Positions 44,999 to 54,774 of a stretch of DNA of 57,518 nt are shown one piece after another. The DNA lies in NCBI RefSeq assembly GCF_010501105.1, contig NZ_QVMQ01000020.1, positions 1 to 57,518 of the forward strand, read 5' to 3'. The notes beneath the pieces are model-generated. The model was not told the origin of the DNA. It saw only the letters and a program-made list of their open reading frames with translations, and searched no databases. The translations under genes were made by a program, and so were the position numbers. Origin of the DNA: Dysgonomonas sp. 511. GTDB taxonomy: Bacteria > Bacteroidota > Bacteroidia > Bacteroidales > Dysgonomonadaceae. Each line of letters opens with the position of its first letter. Within the stretch, counting starts at the first letter, position 1.

Positions 44999-45775
44999 TT
45001 ACAATTTGTCTATCATACATTTCTCTTCTATAGACACTCCGAATAGCGCAAAGTCATATTTCACAGGGTCATCCGGATCTAATTTCCTCAGATTCCCGGT
45101 CAGTTCTACCGCCGCAGCCCAATCGGCTTTTTCGCGGTTGAGCAAGCCCAAGAGCCGTGCTGTCCGTTCCACATGTACATCCAGAGGGCAGATCAGCGAT
45201 GCCGGCAATACCTTTTTCCACAGACCGAAATCAACACCCTTGTCGTCGCACCTCACCATCCATCTCAGATACATATTCAACCTTTTGCAAGCCGACCGCT
45301 GCCGGGGCGAAGAAATATGCTTGCGGGTTCTTTGAGGGGCATTGGGGTGTAGGAAAAAGTAATCCTGAAAATGATTCAGCCCCTCTTCTACCGACATACT
45401 TTCGCGAGGAAAAAATGCAGATTCAAGGCTTTCCTGTTCCTGATAATGCCGTTTCAGGAAATCGACAGAATAAAGCAAATCGGTATCGTTGAATGTACGA
45501 TGCTTAAAACCAAGCAAGTGTTTCAAGTCTTGGTCTCCATGCCCTTTTATATATTCATAAGGAGTGCCATCCATTCGCGATGCCAATTCTTTACATTTAT
45601 TTATAATCGTCTTGCGCTGCCCCCACGCAAATATGGCGGCAAAAAAGCCCATAATCTCTATATCTTGTTTCGCAGAAAAAGAATGAGGTATCGACACCGG
45701 ATCGTTTGCTATAAAATCGCTGGTGTTGTATTCATTTACTTTTCTGTCGAGAAAATCTTTTAATTTATCGTTCAT
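44999..45775 (-). CDS. TIGR02757 family protein
   Basis: 258 residues from the ATG at 45775 (MNDKLKDFLDRKVNEYN). Recognised by VSIPHSFSAKQDIEIMGFFA and AWGQRKTIINKCKEL near residues 25-60, HISSPRQRSACKRLNMYLRW near 155, and VDFGLWKKVLPASLICPLDV near 180. The helical layout and the K-R-L-N-M-Y-L-R-W block recall HhH DNA-glycosylase-type folds, but no activity has been shown to my knowledge. Single gene. Confidence 0.8.
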   Translation of the reverse strand: MNDKLKDFLDRKVNEYNTSDFIANDPVSIPHSFSAKQDIEIMGFFAAIFAWGQRKTIINKCKELASRMDGTPYEYIKGHGDQDLKHLLGFKHRTFNDTDLLYSVDFLKRHYQEQESLESAFFPRESMSVEEGLNHFQDYFFLHPNAPQRTRKHISSPRQRSACKRLNMYLRWMVRCDDKGVDFGLWKKVLPASLICPLDVHVERTARLLGLLNREKADWAAAVELTGNLRKLDPDDPVKYDFALFGVSIEEKCMIDKL

Positions 45776-45928
45776 ACGGCTAAAAGAATATATTGGCAAT
45801 CAAAATTACTGATATAAAGGAGATATAACTTTTCAAGTATCGAAAAAAATGCTTTATTTCGAAAAATTTTATAATAAGTTTAACAATATACACTTTTGGG
45901 ATGTTTAGTTAAAAAAACATCAATTCCT

Positions 45929-46801
45929 ATGCTACAGTTAAACATTCTACTTGCCGACAGTATCGACATTACCGATACTGCATCTACGATAAGCACTTTA
46001 GACCGCTTATTCGAACAACTATTAGACCATGCCATATCTTTAGGAATAAAGATAACAGCAGCAGTCGTCGTTTTTATAATAGGCCGATGGCTAATAAAAT
46101 GGCTGCGCAGATTTTTCGACAGGTTTCTCAACCGCAGGCATATAGAAAAGACTGTACGGAGCTTCCTCGACAGCCTTATCAATATTACACTACAGCTCGT
46201 CCTATTCCTGATGATAGTAAATGTGCTAGGGATACAGACCACATCATTCGCTGCCATAATAGCTGCCGCAGGCCTAGCGATAGGTATGTCGATGAAAGAC
46301 AACTTGTCTAACTTTGCAGGAGGCGTCATGCTGCTTATTAACAAGCCATTCAGGGTGGGCGACCGCGTTGTAGCCCAAGGTTCGGACGGCACTGTACAAT
46401 CCATAGGCATACTGTACACTGTGCTACTTACAGGCGACAATATAACCATCTTCCTGCCTAATGGGCCACTGTCTACCGGAAGCATAACCAACTATTCGGC
46501 ACAAAAAGACAGACGGGTGGACATCACGTTCAATATCAATTATGGAGCAGATATTAACGAGGTAAAAGATATTCTTTCTTCTATAATAAAAAGCAATAGC
46601 CTGATAAAGCAAGACCCTGCACCTTTTGTCGGCGTTACGACCGTAAATAATGGGACGATAGACATCACTATCAGAGCATGGGTAAACAGCGGAGACTATA
46701 GCACCGTCAGTGTCGGGCTGAATGAAGAAATCTACTCTACACTAAGCTCTAAGGGTATATACGTACCTTCGTCGCTAAGTGTAAGGATGATTAAAGATTA
46801 A
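45929..46801 (+). CDS. Small-conductance mechanosensitive channel, MscS type
   Basis: 290 residues from the ATG at 45929; an upstream TTG is possible but not supported. Three N-terminal membrane segments end in the pore helix VLGIQTTSFAAIIAAAGLAI, then the beta domain MSMKDNLSNFAGGVMLLINK and FRVGDRVVAQGSDGTVQSIG. The C-terminal domain follows. It opens under membrane tension to release solutes after hypo-osmotic shock; inner membrane. Typical MscS length. Confidence 0.9.
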   Translation: MLQLNILLADSIDITDTASTISTLDRLFEQLLDHAISLGIKITAAVVVFIIGRWLIKWLRRFFDRFLNRRHIEKTVRSFLDSLINITLQLVLFLMIVNVLGIQTTSFAAIIAAAGLAIGMSMKDNLSNFAGGVMLLINKPFRVGDRVVAQGSDGTVQSIGILYTVLLTGDNITIFLPNGPLSTGSITNYSAQKDRRVDITFNINYGADINEVKDILSSIIKSNSLIKQDPAPFVGVTTVNNGTIDITIRAWVNSGDYSTVSVGLNEEIYSTLSSKGIYVPSSLSVRMIKD

Positions 46802-46949
46802 GAAACAGCTTTGCCTCCTAAAAAATATTAAATGTGCATTATATAGCAAAAAATCGCTTTTCAGATTTCTTAATCAAAAAGAAAAAAGGTAGTTTTGCGT
46901 TATAGATGCAATCTCTTAAAAAACTAAAAGACTAAACATTTTTTCAACT

Positions 46950-48650
46950 ATGAAAAGGCAAAAATTACAGTTATTCTTTTCTACAATCATGCTGGTTGCT
47001 ATTTTGGCGACATCATGTAGCAAAAAGGCGATCAGCCCGTTGGGCAATTCGCTGTTTTCGGTCAATCCCTCCCCGCTAGAACTAGTGGGAAATAAAGTAC
47101 CTGTTACTATCAACGGACGCTTCCCTGCTAAATGGTTCGATAAAAACACTTCGGTAGTGGTTACTCCATACTTGAAATATAACGGAGGCGAAGCTCTGGG
47201 TACATCATACACTTTCCAAGGAGAAAAAGTTGCCGGCAACGGAACCGTTGTAAACTACGAAACGGGAAGCACCTTCGTTATGAGATCGGAATTTACTTAT
47301 ACTGAGGCAATGAAAAAATCTGAACTATACCTCAGATTCGCTTTCAGCAGAGACGGAAAGACTATTCCCGGATTCGGCGATCTTAAAATTGCCGACGGCG
47401 TAGTATCTACAGCATCATTGGCTAGTGCAGCAAACGTATCGCCGGCTGTAGCTCCCGATGCGTTCCAACGGATAATAAAAGAAACTTATGATGCCGATAT
47501 CATGTTCCTTATACAACAAGCGCAACTGCGTTCGAGCGAACTAAACTCATCGAATCTAGCTGCATGGAAAGACCTTGTGAAAGAAGCTGATGAAAATACC
47601 CGCAAAAACATAGATGTAGAAGTAGCTGCATACGCATCGCCAGACGGTGGTTTCAAATTGAACGAAAAACTTGCTGAGCAACGTGAGAAAAACACATCAG
47701 ACTACCTGAAAAAAGAATTTAAGAAAAAAGCAATCGACACCGAAATCAATGCTAAATATACAGCACAAGACTGGGAAGGATTTAAGAAACTGGTTGAGGC
47801 TTCGAGCCTGCAAGACAAACGCCTTATCCTCGATGTATTGTCTATGTATCCGGATCCTGAAACAAGAGAACGTGAAATAAAGAATATCTCTGTTATCTAC
47901 TCCGACCTTGCCGAAACTATCCTGCCAAAACTTCGCCGTTCGCGCCTGATCGCCAATGTAGAAGTTATCGGGAAAACAGACCAGGAACTAAAAGCTGCTG
48001 CAACTTCGGATATGTCGGGACTTTCGGTAGAAGAGCTGTTATATGCTGCCAACCTCGACGGAGTATCGAAAGAAAAAGTATATACATACATCACTCAAAA
48101 ATATCCTAACGACTATCGCGGATGGAACAACCTCGGTGCATACCACTATGCAAACGGGCAAGCAGCTAAAGCAGCTCAAGCATTCGCCAAAGCATCTTCT
48201 GCATCATCCAAATCGCCGGAAGCAAGCATGAACCAGGCTCTATTGGCTATGGCAGAAGGCAATACCGCAAAAGCCGAACAACTGCTGGGTAATGCAGCAG
48301 GCGCGTCATCGTTGGGCGAAGCCCTTGGTTTGCTCTATCTTCAAAAAGGAGATTACAACAAAGCAGTACAATCGTTTGGTGATGCTAAAACAAACAATGC
48401 AGCTTTGGCTCAACTACTGACCCAAAACTACAACAAAGCGCAACAAACATTGAATGCCGTAACTAAGAAAGATGCAACTACTTACTACCTGTCGGCAATC
48501 GTTGCTGCACGTACAAACAATACGTCGGGAGTAGTAGGAAACCTGAAATCGGCAATCCAAAACGGTGTTTCGGCAAAAGCTATAGCCAACGATATCGAGT
48601 TCTCTAAATTCCTGACAAACTCAGACATCAAAAACATGCTTTTCAAGTAA
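46950..48650 (+). CDS. OmpA-like lipoprotein with TPR repeats
   Basis: 566 residues. Lipobox ILATSC gives C23. Residues about 30-140 are beta-rich; an OmpA-like region follows at about 215-260 (IDVEVAAYASPDGGFKLNEK, then LAEQREKNTSDYLKKEF); tetratricopeptide repeats occupy residues about 370-520 (GWNNLGAYHYANGQAAKAAQ, then YLQKGDYNKAVQSFGDAKTN). It shares the OmpA-plus-TPR plan with the 29120 gene. Predicted to sit in the outer membrane and bind peptidoglycan. Terminator at 48677. Confidence 0.7.
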   Translation: MKRQKLQLFFSTIMLVAILATSCSKKAISPLGNSLFSVNPSPLELVGNKVPVTINGRFPAKWFDKNTSVVVTPYLKYNGGEALGTSYTFQGEKVAGNGTVVNYETGSTFVMRSEFTYTEAMKKSELYLRFAFSRDGKTIPGFGDLKIADGVVSTASLASAANVSPAVAPDAFQRIIKETYDADIMFLIQQAQLRSSELNSSNLAAWKDLVKEADENTRKNIDVEVAAYASPDGGFKLNEKLAEQREKNTSDYLKKEFKKKAIDTEINAKYTAQDWEGFKKLVEASSLQDKRLILDVLSMYPDPETREREIKNISVIYSDLAETILPKLRRSRLIANVEVIGKTDQELKAAATSDMSGLSVEELLYAANLDGVSKEKVYTYITQKYPNDYRGWNNLGAYHYANGQAAKAAQAFAKASSASSKSPEASMNQALLAMAEGNTAKAEQLLGNAAGASSLGEALGLLYLQKGDYNKAVQSFGDAKTNNAALAQLLTQNYNKAQQTLNAVTKKDATTYYLSAIVAARTNNTSGVVGNLKSAIQNGVSAKAIANDIEFSKFLTNSDIKNMLFK

Positions 48651-48676
48651 AAGTATAATGACATAATTATCTTCTG

Positions 48677-48709
48677 AAAACAAGCCCGGAGTATTTCCAG
48701 GCTTGTTTT
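48677..48709 (+). terminator. Intrinsic terminator
   Basis: AAAACAAGCC (48677-48686) pairs with GGCTTGTTTT (48700-48709), then more T. It ends the 46950 transcript. The rest of the gap to 48988 contains an ACTTGG/CCAAGT hairpin at 48843-48861 and a TAAATTTG -7-like box at 48878-48885 in front of htrA. Confidence 0.8.
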
Positions 48710-48988
48710 TTTTGAATAATGAGCTGTCTGGAATATTAAACCGCAGCATGCCAACGAAAGCTGGCGGACTGACAAAAAGTCTTATCGAAACTGTTAAAAT
48801 TGCAATAAAGATCATTCTCTCGGTTAAAAGTGTTAAAAAAGAACTTGGGTATATACCAAGTGTATGATTTTTGTGTTTAAATTTGGGTAAAACAAAACGT
48901 ATCCTCGCAGGATGCTTTTAAGAGATTATAAATCTATATTGAAGATAATTATATAAAGGAAATTATTAAACAATAAAAATACTTGCAT

Positions 48989-50503
48989 ATGAAAAACTTT
49001 TGGAAGAATATTTCAACCTATGTACTGGTTGCATTAGTGAGTATAGGAGCTACATATGGGATGTACAGCTTCATGGAATACAAAAAAGACTACAGCAGTA
49101 CAGACGTGTACAACTATGGCGGTAACTTCGGACAAGAAGGTGTTCAGCTCGTTGGATTGACCGCCGACGGCTATCCCGATTTCACCAAAGCCGCAGAAAA
49201 CTCTATACACGCAGTAGTACATATAAAATCGACAGTAAAAGCGCAAGCTTCGCAAGGAGGACGCCAACAAATAGACCCGTTTGAGTATTTCTTCGGTTTT
49301 GGCGACCGTGGCGGACGCGATTATGGAACCCCACAGCCAAGTGTAGGATTCGGCTCGGGTGTTATTATTTCGAAAGACGGCTATATTATTACAAACAACC
49401 ACGTAATAGAAAAAGCTGATGAAATAGAGGTTACCATGAATGACAATCGTAAATTCAACGCCAAGCTATTGGGTACAGACCCGCAAACAGATATCGCGCT
49501 ATTGAAAATAGAAGGTAACGACTTCTCATATATTCCTTTCGGCAACTCCGACAACCTGAAAGTGGGCGAATGGGTATTGGCAGTCGGCAACCCTTTCAAC
49601 CTGACTTCGACTGTAACAGCCGGTATCGTTAGTGCCAAAGGACGTGGCGGAATAGGCTCGTCAGGCCCGGGTAACATACAATCGTATATCCAGACAGACG
49701 CAGCTATCAACCGTGGCAACAGTGGCGGAGCATTGGTGAACACAAACGGCGAACTGGTTGGCATCAATACTGCCATCTACTCGCAAACAGGCGACTTTGC
49801 CGGATACGGCTTCGCAGTACCTATTTCTATTGCCGGAAAAGTAGTGGCCGACATCAAAGAGTTTGGCACAGTACAACGTGCCGTATTAGGTGTAATGATT
49901 CAGGATATCTCAGTAGCAAAAGAAGTAAGCCCCGACAAGACTAAGAATATAACAATAAACGAAGGCGCTTTTGTTGCCGAATTTGCTGAAATGAGTCCTG
50001 CCAAACAAGCCGGATTGGAAGAAGGTGACGTAATAACAGCCGTAAATGGTGTTAAAGTAAGAAGCGTAAGCGAACTGCAAGACCAGGTAAACAGGCATCG
50101 TCCGGGCGACAAGGTGAAAGTGGTAGTAAAACGTGGTAATGCCGACAAGACTTTCGATGTAACACTGAAGACAAGCACCGGCAGCACATCCGTAGTGAAG
50201 AAAAGCGACGCCCTCGGCACTATAGGTGCAGCATTCAAAGAACTGACCGCAGAGAAGAAGAAATCGCTGGGTATCAGTTATGGAGTAGAAGTTGCAGGTG
50301 TAGACCCTGCCGGAAAATTCCATAAAGAAGGTATCTCCAAAGGATTTATTATACAGAAAATAAACAACCAACCTGTATCGACACCTGCCGATGTGGAAAA
50401 AATAATACAAACGACAGCAAACGGCCAGGATAAAGGCCTGTTTATTTCGGGACTAAATGCTAACGGTTCACGGAAATATTATGCAGTAGACCTTAGCGAA
50501 TAA
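48989..50503 (+). CDS. DegP/HtrA-type periplasmic serine protease
   Basis: 504 residues from the ATG at 48989; one more ATG lies two codons upstream. An N-terminal membrane or signal segment (YVLVALVSIGATYGMYSF) is followed by the trypsin-like domain with H138 (ITNNHVIEK), D168 (DPQTDIALLKI) and S245 (INRGNSGGALVN). Two PDZ domains follow, at about 285-380 and 400-500. It degrades or refolds misfolded envelope proteins. Followed by a strong hairpin at 50529-50566. Confidence 0.92.
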   Translation: MKNFWKNISTYVLVALVSIGATYGMYSFMEYKKDYSSTDVYNYGGNFGQEGVQLVGLTADGYPDFTKAAENSIHAVVHIKSTVKAQASQGGRQQIDPFEYFFGFGDRGGRDYGTPQPSVGFGSGVIISKDGYIITNNHVIEKADEIEVTMNDNRKFNAKLLGTDPQTDIALLKIEGNDFSYIPFGNSDNLKVGEWVLAVGNPFNLTSTVTAGIVSAKGRGGIGSSGPGNIQSYIQTDAAINRGNSGGALVNTNGELVGINTAIYSQTGDFAGYGFAVPISIAGKVVADIKEFGTVQRAVLGVMIQDISVAKEVSPDKTKNITINEGAFVAEFAEMSPAKQAGLEEGDVITAVNGVKVRSVSELQDQVNRHRPGDKVKVVVKRGNADKTFDVTLKTSTGSTSVVKKSDALGTIGAAFKELTAEKKKSLGISYGVEVAGVDPAGKFHKEGISKGFIIQKINNQPVSTPADVEKIIQTTANGQDKGLFISGLNANGSRKYYAVDLSE

Positions 50504-50528
50504 CCAGCACCGCTAATAATATTTAATT

Positions 50529-50566
50529 AACGCTTAAGCATAAAACATTCGCTATGCTTAAGCGTT
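50529..50566 (+). terminator. Terminator hairpin after htrA
   Basis: AACGCTTAAGCAT (50529-50541) pairs perfectly with ATGCTTAAGCGTT (50554-50566) around a 12-base loop, followed by ATATTTT. Confidence 0.7.
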
Positions 50567-50741
50567 ATATTTTAGGAGACACCCGAAATAAATAACTTGA
50601 TGCAAAAGACCGCAAAAAATATCTTTTTGGATAAAATTAACAAGCAAGGTAAATAATAAAGCCGGACTAAGGACCCGCATTTGCTATTTTTTTGCTATAT
50701 TTGCAAACATTTTTGAGATGTATTAATACACAAATCTGTAT

Positions 50742-51602
50742 ATGAGGCAGTTAAAGATTACAAAGTCAATCACAAATCGTGAAAGTGCGTCTTTAGACAA
50801 ATATTTACAAGAAATTGGTCGCGAAGATCTCATAACGGTTGAGGAAGAAGTAGAATTGGCCCAGGCTATAAAAAAAGGCGACAGGGCTGCATTGGAAAAA
50901 CTGACAAGAGCAAACTTAAGATTTGTTGTTTCGGTTGCCAAGCAATACCAAAATCAAGGGCTCAGTCTACCAGACTTAATCAACGAAGGGAATCTCGGGC
51001 TAATCAAAGCTGCTGAAAAATTCGACGAAACAAGGGGATTTAAATTTATCAGTTATGCAGTATGGTGGATTCGACAATCCATTTTGCAAGCATTGGCAGA
51101 ACAGTCGCGTATTGTACGTCTTCCGCTCAATCAGGTAGGTTCGCTGAATAAAATCAGCAAAGCTTTCTCTAAATTTGAGCAGGAAAACGAACGTAAGCCA
51201 TCGGCCGAAGAACTTGCCGAGCAACTGGATATACCTGTAGATAAAATCGCCGATTCGCTGAAAGTTTCAGGACGCCACATCTCAATGGATGCGCCTTTTG
51301 TAGAAGGTGAAGACAACAGCCTGTTGGATGTACTTGTAAACGACGATGCACCAATTGCCGACCGCACGTTGATAAACGAATCGCTACAACAAGAAATTGA
51401 GCGCGCTTTATCGACGCTGACAGAAAGGGAAAGTGAAATTATCAAAATGTTCTTCGGTATAGGATATCAGGAAATGACCTTGGAAGAAATCGGTGATAAA
51501 TTTCAGCTCACACGCGAACGCGTACGTCAGATAAAGGAAAAGGCAATAAAACGTCTGCGTCAAAATTCACGCAGCAAATTACTAAAAAGCTACTTAGGTT
51601 AA
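50742..51602 (+). CDS. rpoD: Principal RNA polymerase sigma factor (RpoD/SigA, short Bacteroidetes form)
   Basis: 286 residues, lacking the long region 1.1 and non-conserved domain of E. coli RpoD, as is usual in the phylum. Region 1.2 ([20 protein letters not shown]), region 2 ([20 protein letters not shown], then [20 protein letters not shown]), region 3 and region 4 ([20 protein letters not shown]) are all clear. It directs the TTTG/TAnnTTTG promoters seen in this window. A TATATTTG box at 50696-50703 precedes it. Terminator at 51634. Confidence 0.95.
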   Translation: MRQLKITKSITNRESASLDKYLQEIGREDLITVEEEVELAQAIKKGDRAALEKLTRANLRFVVSVAKQYQNQGLSLPDLINEGNLGLIKAAEKFDETRGFKFISYAVWWIRQSILQALAEQSRIVRLPLNQVGSLNKISKAFSKFEQENERKPSAEELAEQLDIPVDKIADSLKVSGRHISMDAPFVEGEDNSLLDVLVNDDAPIADRTLINESLQQEIERALSTLTERESEIIKMFFGIGYQEMTLEEIGDKFQLTRERVRQIKEKAIKRLRQNSRSKLLKSYLG

Positions 51603-51633
51603 CAAACCATTAACCGTAAGTCTGAAATGATAA

Positions 51634-51660
51634 GGGGAGCTCGGTAGGGCTTCCTTTTTT
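51634..51660 (+). terminator. Intrinsic terminator after rpoD
   Basis: GGGAGC pairs with GCTTCC across an 8-base loop, followed by six T ending at 51660. The stem includes one G-T pair. Confidence 0.65.
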
Positions 51661-51746
51661 ATTTCCGGCTGAAGGGTAAAAATTTCCGGTTATTGTTTAG
51701 CAAATGAAAAAAATATATTAATTTTGTACTAGCGAGAAGCAGAAAT

Positions 51747-51829
51747 GCGCATGTGGCGTAATTGGTAGCCGCGCTGTCTTCAGGTGGCAGTGAACTACGT
51801 TCGTGGGGGTTCGAGTCCCTTCATGCGCA
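51747..51829 (+). tRNA. tRNA-Leu (anticodon CAG)
   Basis: 83 bases with a class II fold. The acceptor stem pairs GCGCATG (51747-51753) with CATGCGC (51822-51828), with discriminator A at 51829 and no encoded CCA. The anticodon stem is CTGTC/GGCAG around loop TTCAGGT, giving CAG. A long variable arm (about 51790-51803) and a T-loop of TTCGAGT fit a leucine tRNA. It is followed at once by a palindromic terminator. Confidence 0.93.
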
Positions 51830-51830
51830 C

Positions 51831-51868
51831 AAACAGGATTGAGAATCAATTGATTCTCAATCCTGTTT
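51831..51868. terminator. 38-base perfect palindrome, bidirectional terminator
   Basis: AAACAGGATTGAGAATCAA is followed directly by its exact reverse complement, so the hairpin is 19 bp with no spare loop. T-rich sequence follows on the plus strand. It lies between the tRNA and the convergent TonB receptor gene and can terminate both. Confidence 0.8.
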
Positions 51869-51907
51869 CATTTTTATTCCTCCCAATAAATCAGGCTACC
51901 CTGACCC

Positions 51908-53938
51908 TCAACGGAATGTATAGCTGAGACCTCCCATCAGCCAGAAGCCCGGCTGAGGAATATTACCCTTGTCGAAATAATGCGTATCGTACAAGTTATT
52001 CAGGTTCAGGTAAAACGACATATCGTTGTATTTATAGTCCAGCTTGAGGTCGAGAGTGGAGAACGAAGGGAATCCGACATCGCCGATCTTCACTTTATCC
52101 TCATACTTTTCATAGGTTCCCATACGTTTCTGGAAACGGAAATACCAGCTGGCAGAGAAGTCCTTATATATACGATGGTGAAAACGCGTAGTGAATTTAT
52201 CTCGCAGATAATTAAGGCTGTATAAAGATATCATATTGCGGGTGTCACTATCCTGGTGCATACGCGTATAATCTATTGCCAGCAACGATTGCTCGCCCAG
52301 TACAGGCAGGATGTCACCCAATAGAAACTCTGCTCCCATTTCCACGCCCTGCGTATTTATCTTCGAGTGGTTCCACGAAGTGTAAACCACAGATGCGGGG
52401 TCTTCTTTTACCCAGTCTATCATATTGCGCCCCCATTGCAAGAAGCCTGTCAGATAAGCTTTAAAGAATGACTTTCTATATTTGAGTCCCAGTTCAAGAG
52501 ATTCTGAGTTCTCCGGTTTCAGGTCGTTCTTCGCATTGTGTGTCGGAGCCTTATAATACAAGTCGACAAACGTGGGCATACGGGTCGACTTGCTCCACGA
52601 TGACGATACCGAAAAGCTATTATCCGGCCGGTAAGTAACGCTCACCGATGGGTAGAACCTGTATTTGCCATCGAGCAAAGTATTATGGTTCATCAATACC
52701 CCTGCCGATACTACAAGCTTGTCGGTTATGCCGGCAGTATGTTCCAGAGATACACTTGTATTCGTACGGTCGTCATATTTGGTATATTTGCGGTGCGGTT
52801 CAGCCATTACCAACCCGAGGTTGGTGCTCATAATGTCTTCCCTGCGCAGTTCGCCCCCCAACGATGTCGTCCCCAGTTTTGATTTATAGGCAAAGATAAG
52901 ATTGGCTCCATAGGTATCGTTGCGGTGGAAGTTGCGCCCGGCTTCCGTGTCTTTTATCCAGTCGTACTGGTCGTGATGCCTGTTCCAGTATATGATCGGT
53001 ACTATTTTCAGTTTCGAGCCGAACTCGCCTTTCAGGCTACCCATATACGTGCTGGTTCGCTCGTATTGGTCGTTTGACAGTGCCGAATAGAAGGTGGTAG
53101 CTCCATATTGCTTATCATTATAGCCTAGTTGCAAGTCCATCTTCGATTCGCCTCCAAACCGGAAACGGGTTTGCCACAACACATTGTAGATGTCGTAGTC
53201 ACTATTGTGTATATACCCGTCCGAAGAGTTATAGCCAACCGATAGGCTATGATTGGCCAGGCCTGTCTTTGCCGTGCCGCGTACCTCTATGCCGCGCAGC
53301 TTATGCATTCCGGCTTCTACGTTGGCATAGGCCTTATAGTCTATATTCTTCTTCGTAATGATGTTGATTCCTCCCGAGAAAGCTCCGGCTCCGAAGATGA
53401 GGGCAGATGGGCCGTGGATGATTTCTATACGTTCGATGTCGGAAAGGTTGACAGGAAAGTCGAAACTGTAGTGTCCTGTGTGTGGGTTAGATAGGTTTAC
53501 TCCATTGAGTAGTATTGTAGTCTGGTCGAAAGTACCACCTCGTAGCGAGATATCGGCTTGCACTCCATGTCCGCCGCGCTGCACTACATCTACATTGGCA
53601 GCATAAATCAGCAGGTCTTGGATACTCCGGACGGGAGCCTGCGCTATCTGCTCTTTGGAAATAATTGTAACCAGCTTGGCCGTCTGGTTGATAGGTAGTT
53701 CTACCCGCGAGGCTGTAACCATCACCTCATCCAGCTCTTTTTCCATCACTTTTTGCTGCTCTCCGCTTTCGGCCGACTTTTGTGCCGATACTGTACCCGA
53801 TGGCAGGCAAATTAATGCGCAACCTGTTACTACGCCCATGTTTACAACGCGGTGCATACTGTTGAATGCACTGTAAGCTTTCCGTGCAAACCGTTTGAAA
53901 CGGAAAGCTCCATGTCCTTTAAAATGTCTTTGTTTCAT
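51908..53938 (-). CDS. TonB-dependent outer-membrane receptor, BtuB-like
   Basis: 676 residues. An extended basic leader (FKRFARKAYSAFNSMHRVVN) precedes a signal peptide ending near GTVSAQ, as is usual for this phylum's receptors. The plug domain has the TonB-box region EVMVTASRVELPINQT, then ISLRGGTFDQTTILLNGVNL and IEIIHGPSALIFGAGAFSGG. A ~22-strand barrel ends in FWLMGGLSYTFR with the terminal Phe-Arg. It brings a ligand, probably cobalamin or a relative given the BtuF- and BtuG-like genes upstream, across the outer membrane. A CAAAAGTA -7 box (53967-53974, minus strand) gives it its own promoter. Confidence 0.8.
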   Translation of the reverse strand: MKQRHFKGHGAFRFKRFARKAYSAFNSMHRVVNMGVVTGCALICLPSGTVSAQKSAESGEQQKVMEKELDEVMVTASRVELPINQTAKLVTIISKEQIAQAPVRSIQDLLIYAANVDVVQRGGHGVQADISLRGGTFDQTTILLNGVNLSNPHTGHYSFDFPVNLSDIERIEIIHGPSALIFGAGAFSGGINIITKKNIDYKAYANVEAGMHKLRGIEVRGTAKTGLANHSLSVGYNSSDGYIHNSDYDIYNVLWQTRFRFGGESKMDLQLGYNDKQYGATTFYSALSNDQYERTSTYMGSLKGEFGSKLKIVPIIYWNRHHDQYDWIKDTEAGRNFHRNDTYGANLIFAYKSKLGTTSLGGELRREDIMSTNLGLVMAEPHRKYTKYDDRTNTSVSLEHTAGITDKLVVSAGVLMNHNTLLDGKYRFYPSVSVTYRPDNSFSVSSSWSKSTRMPTFVDLYYKAPTHNAKNDLKPENSESLELGLKYRKSFFKAYLTGFLQWGRNMIDWVKEDPASVVYTSWNHSKINTQGVEMGAEFLLGDILPVLGEQSLLAIDYTRMHQDSDTRNMISLYSLNYLRDKFTTRFHHRIYKDFSASWYFRFQKRMGTYEKYEDKVKIGDVGFPSFSTLDLKLDYKYNDMSFYLNLNNLYDTHYFDKGNIPQPGFWLMGGLSYTFR

Positions 53939-54015
53939 TTTGTTAATTAAATTAAAATTATCGCCGCAAAAGTAACTATAATATGCAGCCTTGCCAATAA
54001 ATATTCAAAATAAAA

Positions 54016-54045
54016 AGCATGAACCTTTCGATATGGATTCATGCT
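54016..54045 (-). terminator. Minus-strand terminator
   Basis: AGCATGAA (54016-54023) pairs with TTCATGCT (54038-54045). On the minus strand it is followed by TTTTTATTTTG. It ends the transcript of the 54074 gene, so the receptor gene is a separate unit. Confidence 0.7.
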
Positions 54046-54073
54046 ATAGATAAAGTTTTTTAGATTTGATTTA

Positions 54074-54688
54074 TCAGGGTTCAGGATCGGGTGTCGCAGG
54101 CGTACTATTGTCTTCTATTATCGTCTTGCGGCGAACATACTTCACCGGAATCCTCAAAGTATCGGGACTAGTATTCATATTGCCTGCCCTGTCCATAGCC
54201 ACTATGTAGATATGGTGATCCTTTTCTTCGCGAAGCGCATACGAAGCCACTCCGCCCACATTCAATGTATCTTCTATACGCATCACCCGGTGGCGGATTA
54301 TAGTAGAATCTTTGGCTCCGAATATACCTCGTCCGAGTTTTACAAACCGCAGAGTGGAATCTCTCCCTTCTTTCAGGCTTTTGTATGTTATCCGTCCGCC
54401 CACAATGTAGGAAGACAAAGAAATATCGTCGGAGAAGTGCGCCGAAACATACAACCATTTGTCTATCGGAACGATATCTATCCTGCCGGGATCTGTATCC
54501 AGACTGTCGTTTAGCTTTATAGTACGGACCACCTCGCCATCGAGATAACGTACCGTATCGTTTATATTGATACGTATATCGGTTACCTCCGGGGCTTGAT
54601 TATCATCATCATCTACCTTGGCACACGATGAGAGGTAAAGTACCGGCAACAATAAACACAGAACGATAAATAAACAAAAATATCTCAT
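54074..54688 (-). CDS. Lipoprotein, DUF4625-like
   Basis: 204 residues. Lipobox LYLSSC gives C22, followed by AKVDDDD, an acidic surface-export signal. The mature part is an Ig-like beta domain (APEVTDIRININDTVRYLDG, then YIVAMDRAGNMNTSPDTLRI) of the DUF4625 type that accompanies TonB-linked uptake loci. Its place between btuF-like and btuB-like genes suggests a surface accessory for the same substrate; no direct evidence of binding. Confidence 0.65.
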   Translation of the reverse strand: MRYFCLFIVLCLLLPVLYLSSCAKVDDDDNQAPEVTDIRININDTVRYLDGEVVRTIKLNDSLDTDPGRIDIVPIDKWLYVSAHFSDDISLSSYIVGGRITYKSLKEGRDSTLRFVKLGRGIFGAKDSTIIRHRVMRIEDTLNVGGVASYALREEKDHHIYIVAMDRAGNMNTSPDTLRIPVKYVRRKTIIEDNSTPATPDPEP

Positions 54689-54774
54689 TTGTAGTCAGAA
54701 TTTGTAACTGCGAAAATACGATATAATTGCGAGTTATAAGACACAAGTAACAAATTTTTAATTCTCCCGGATAC

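Noticed and set aside
44999..45775. Annotation of the TIGR02757 protein as a DNA glycosylase
   Set aside because: Only a loose helical resemblance; no HhH-GPD catalytic Asp or iron-sulfur loop could be identified.
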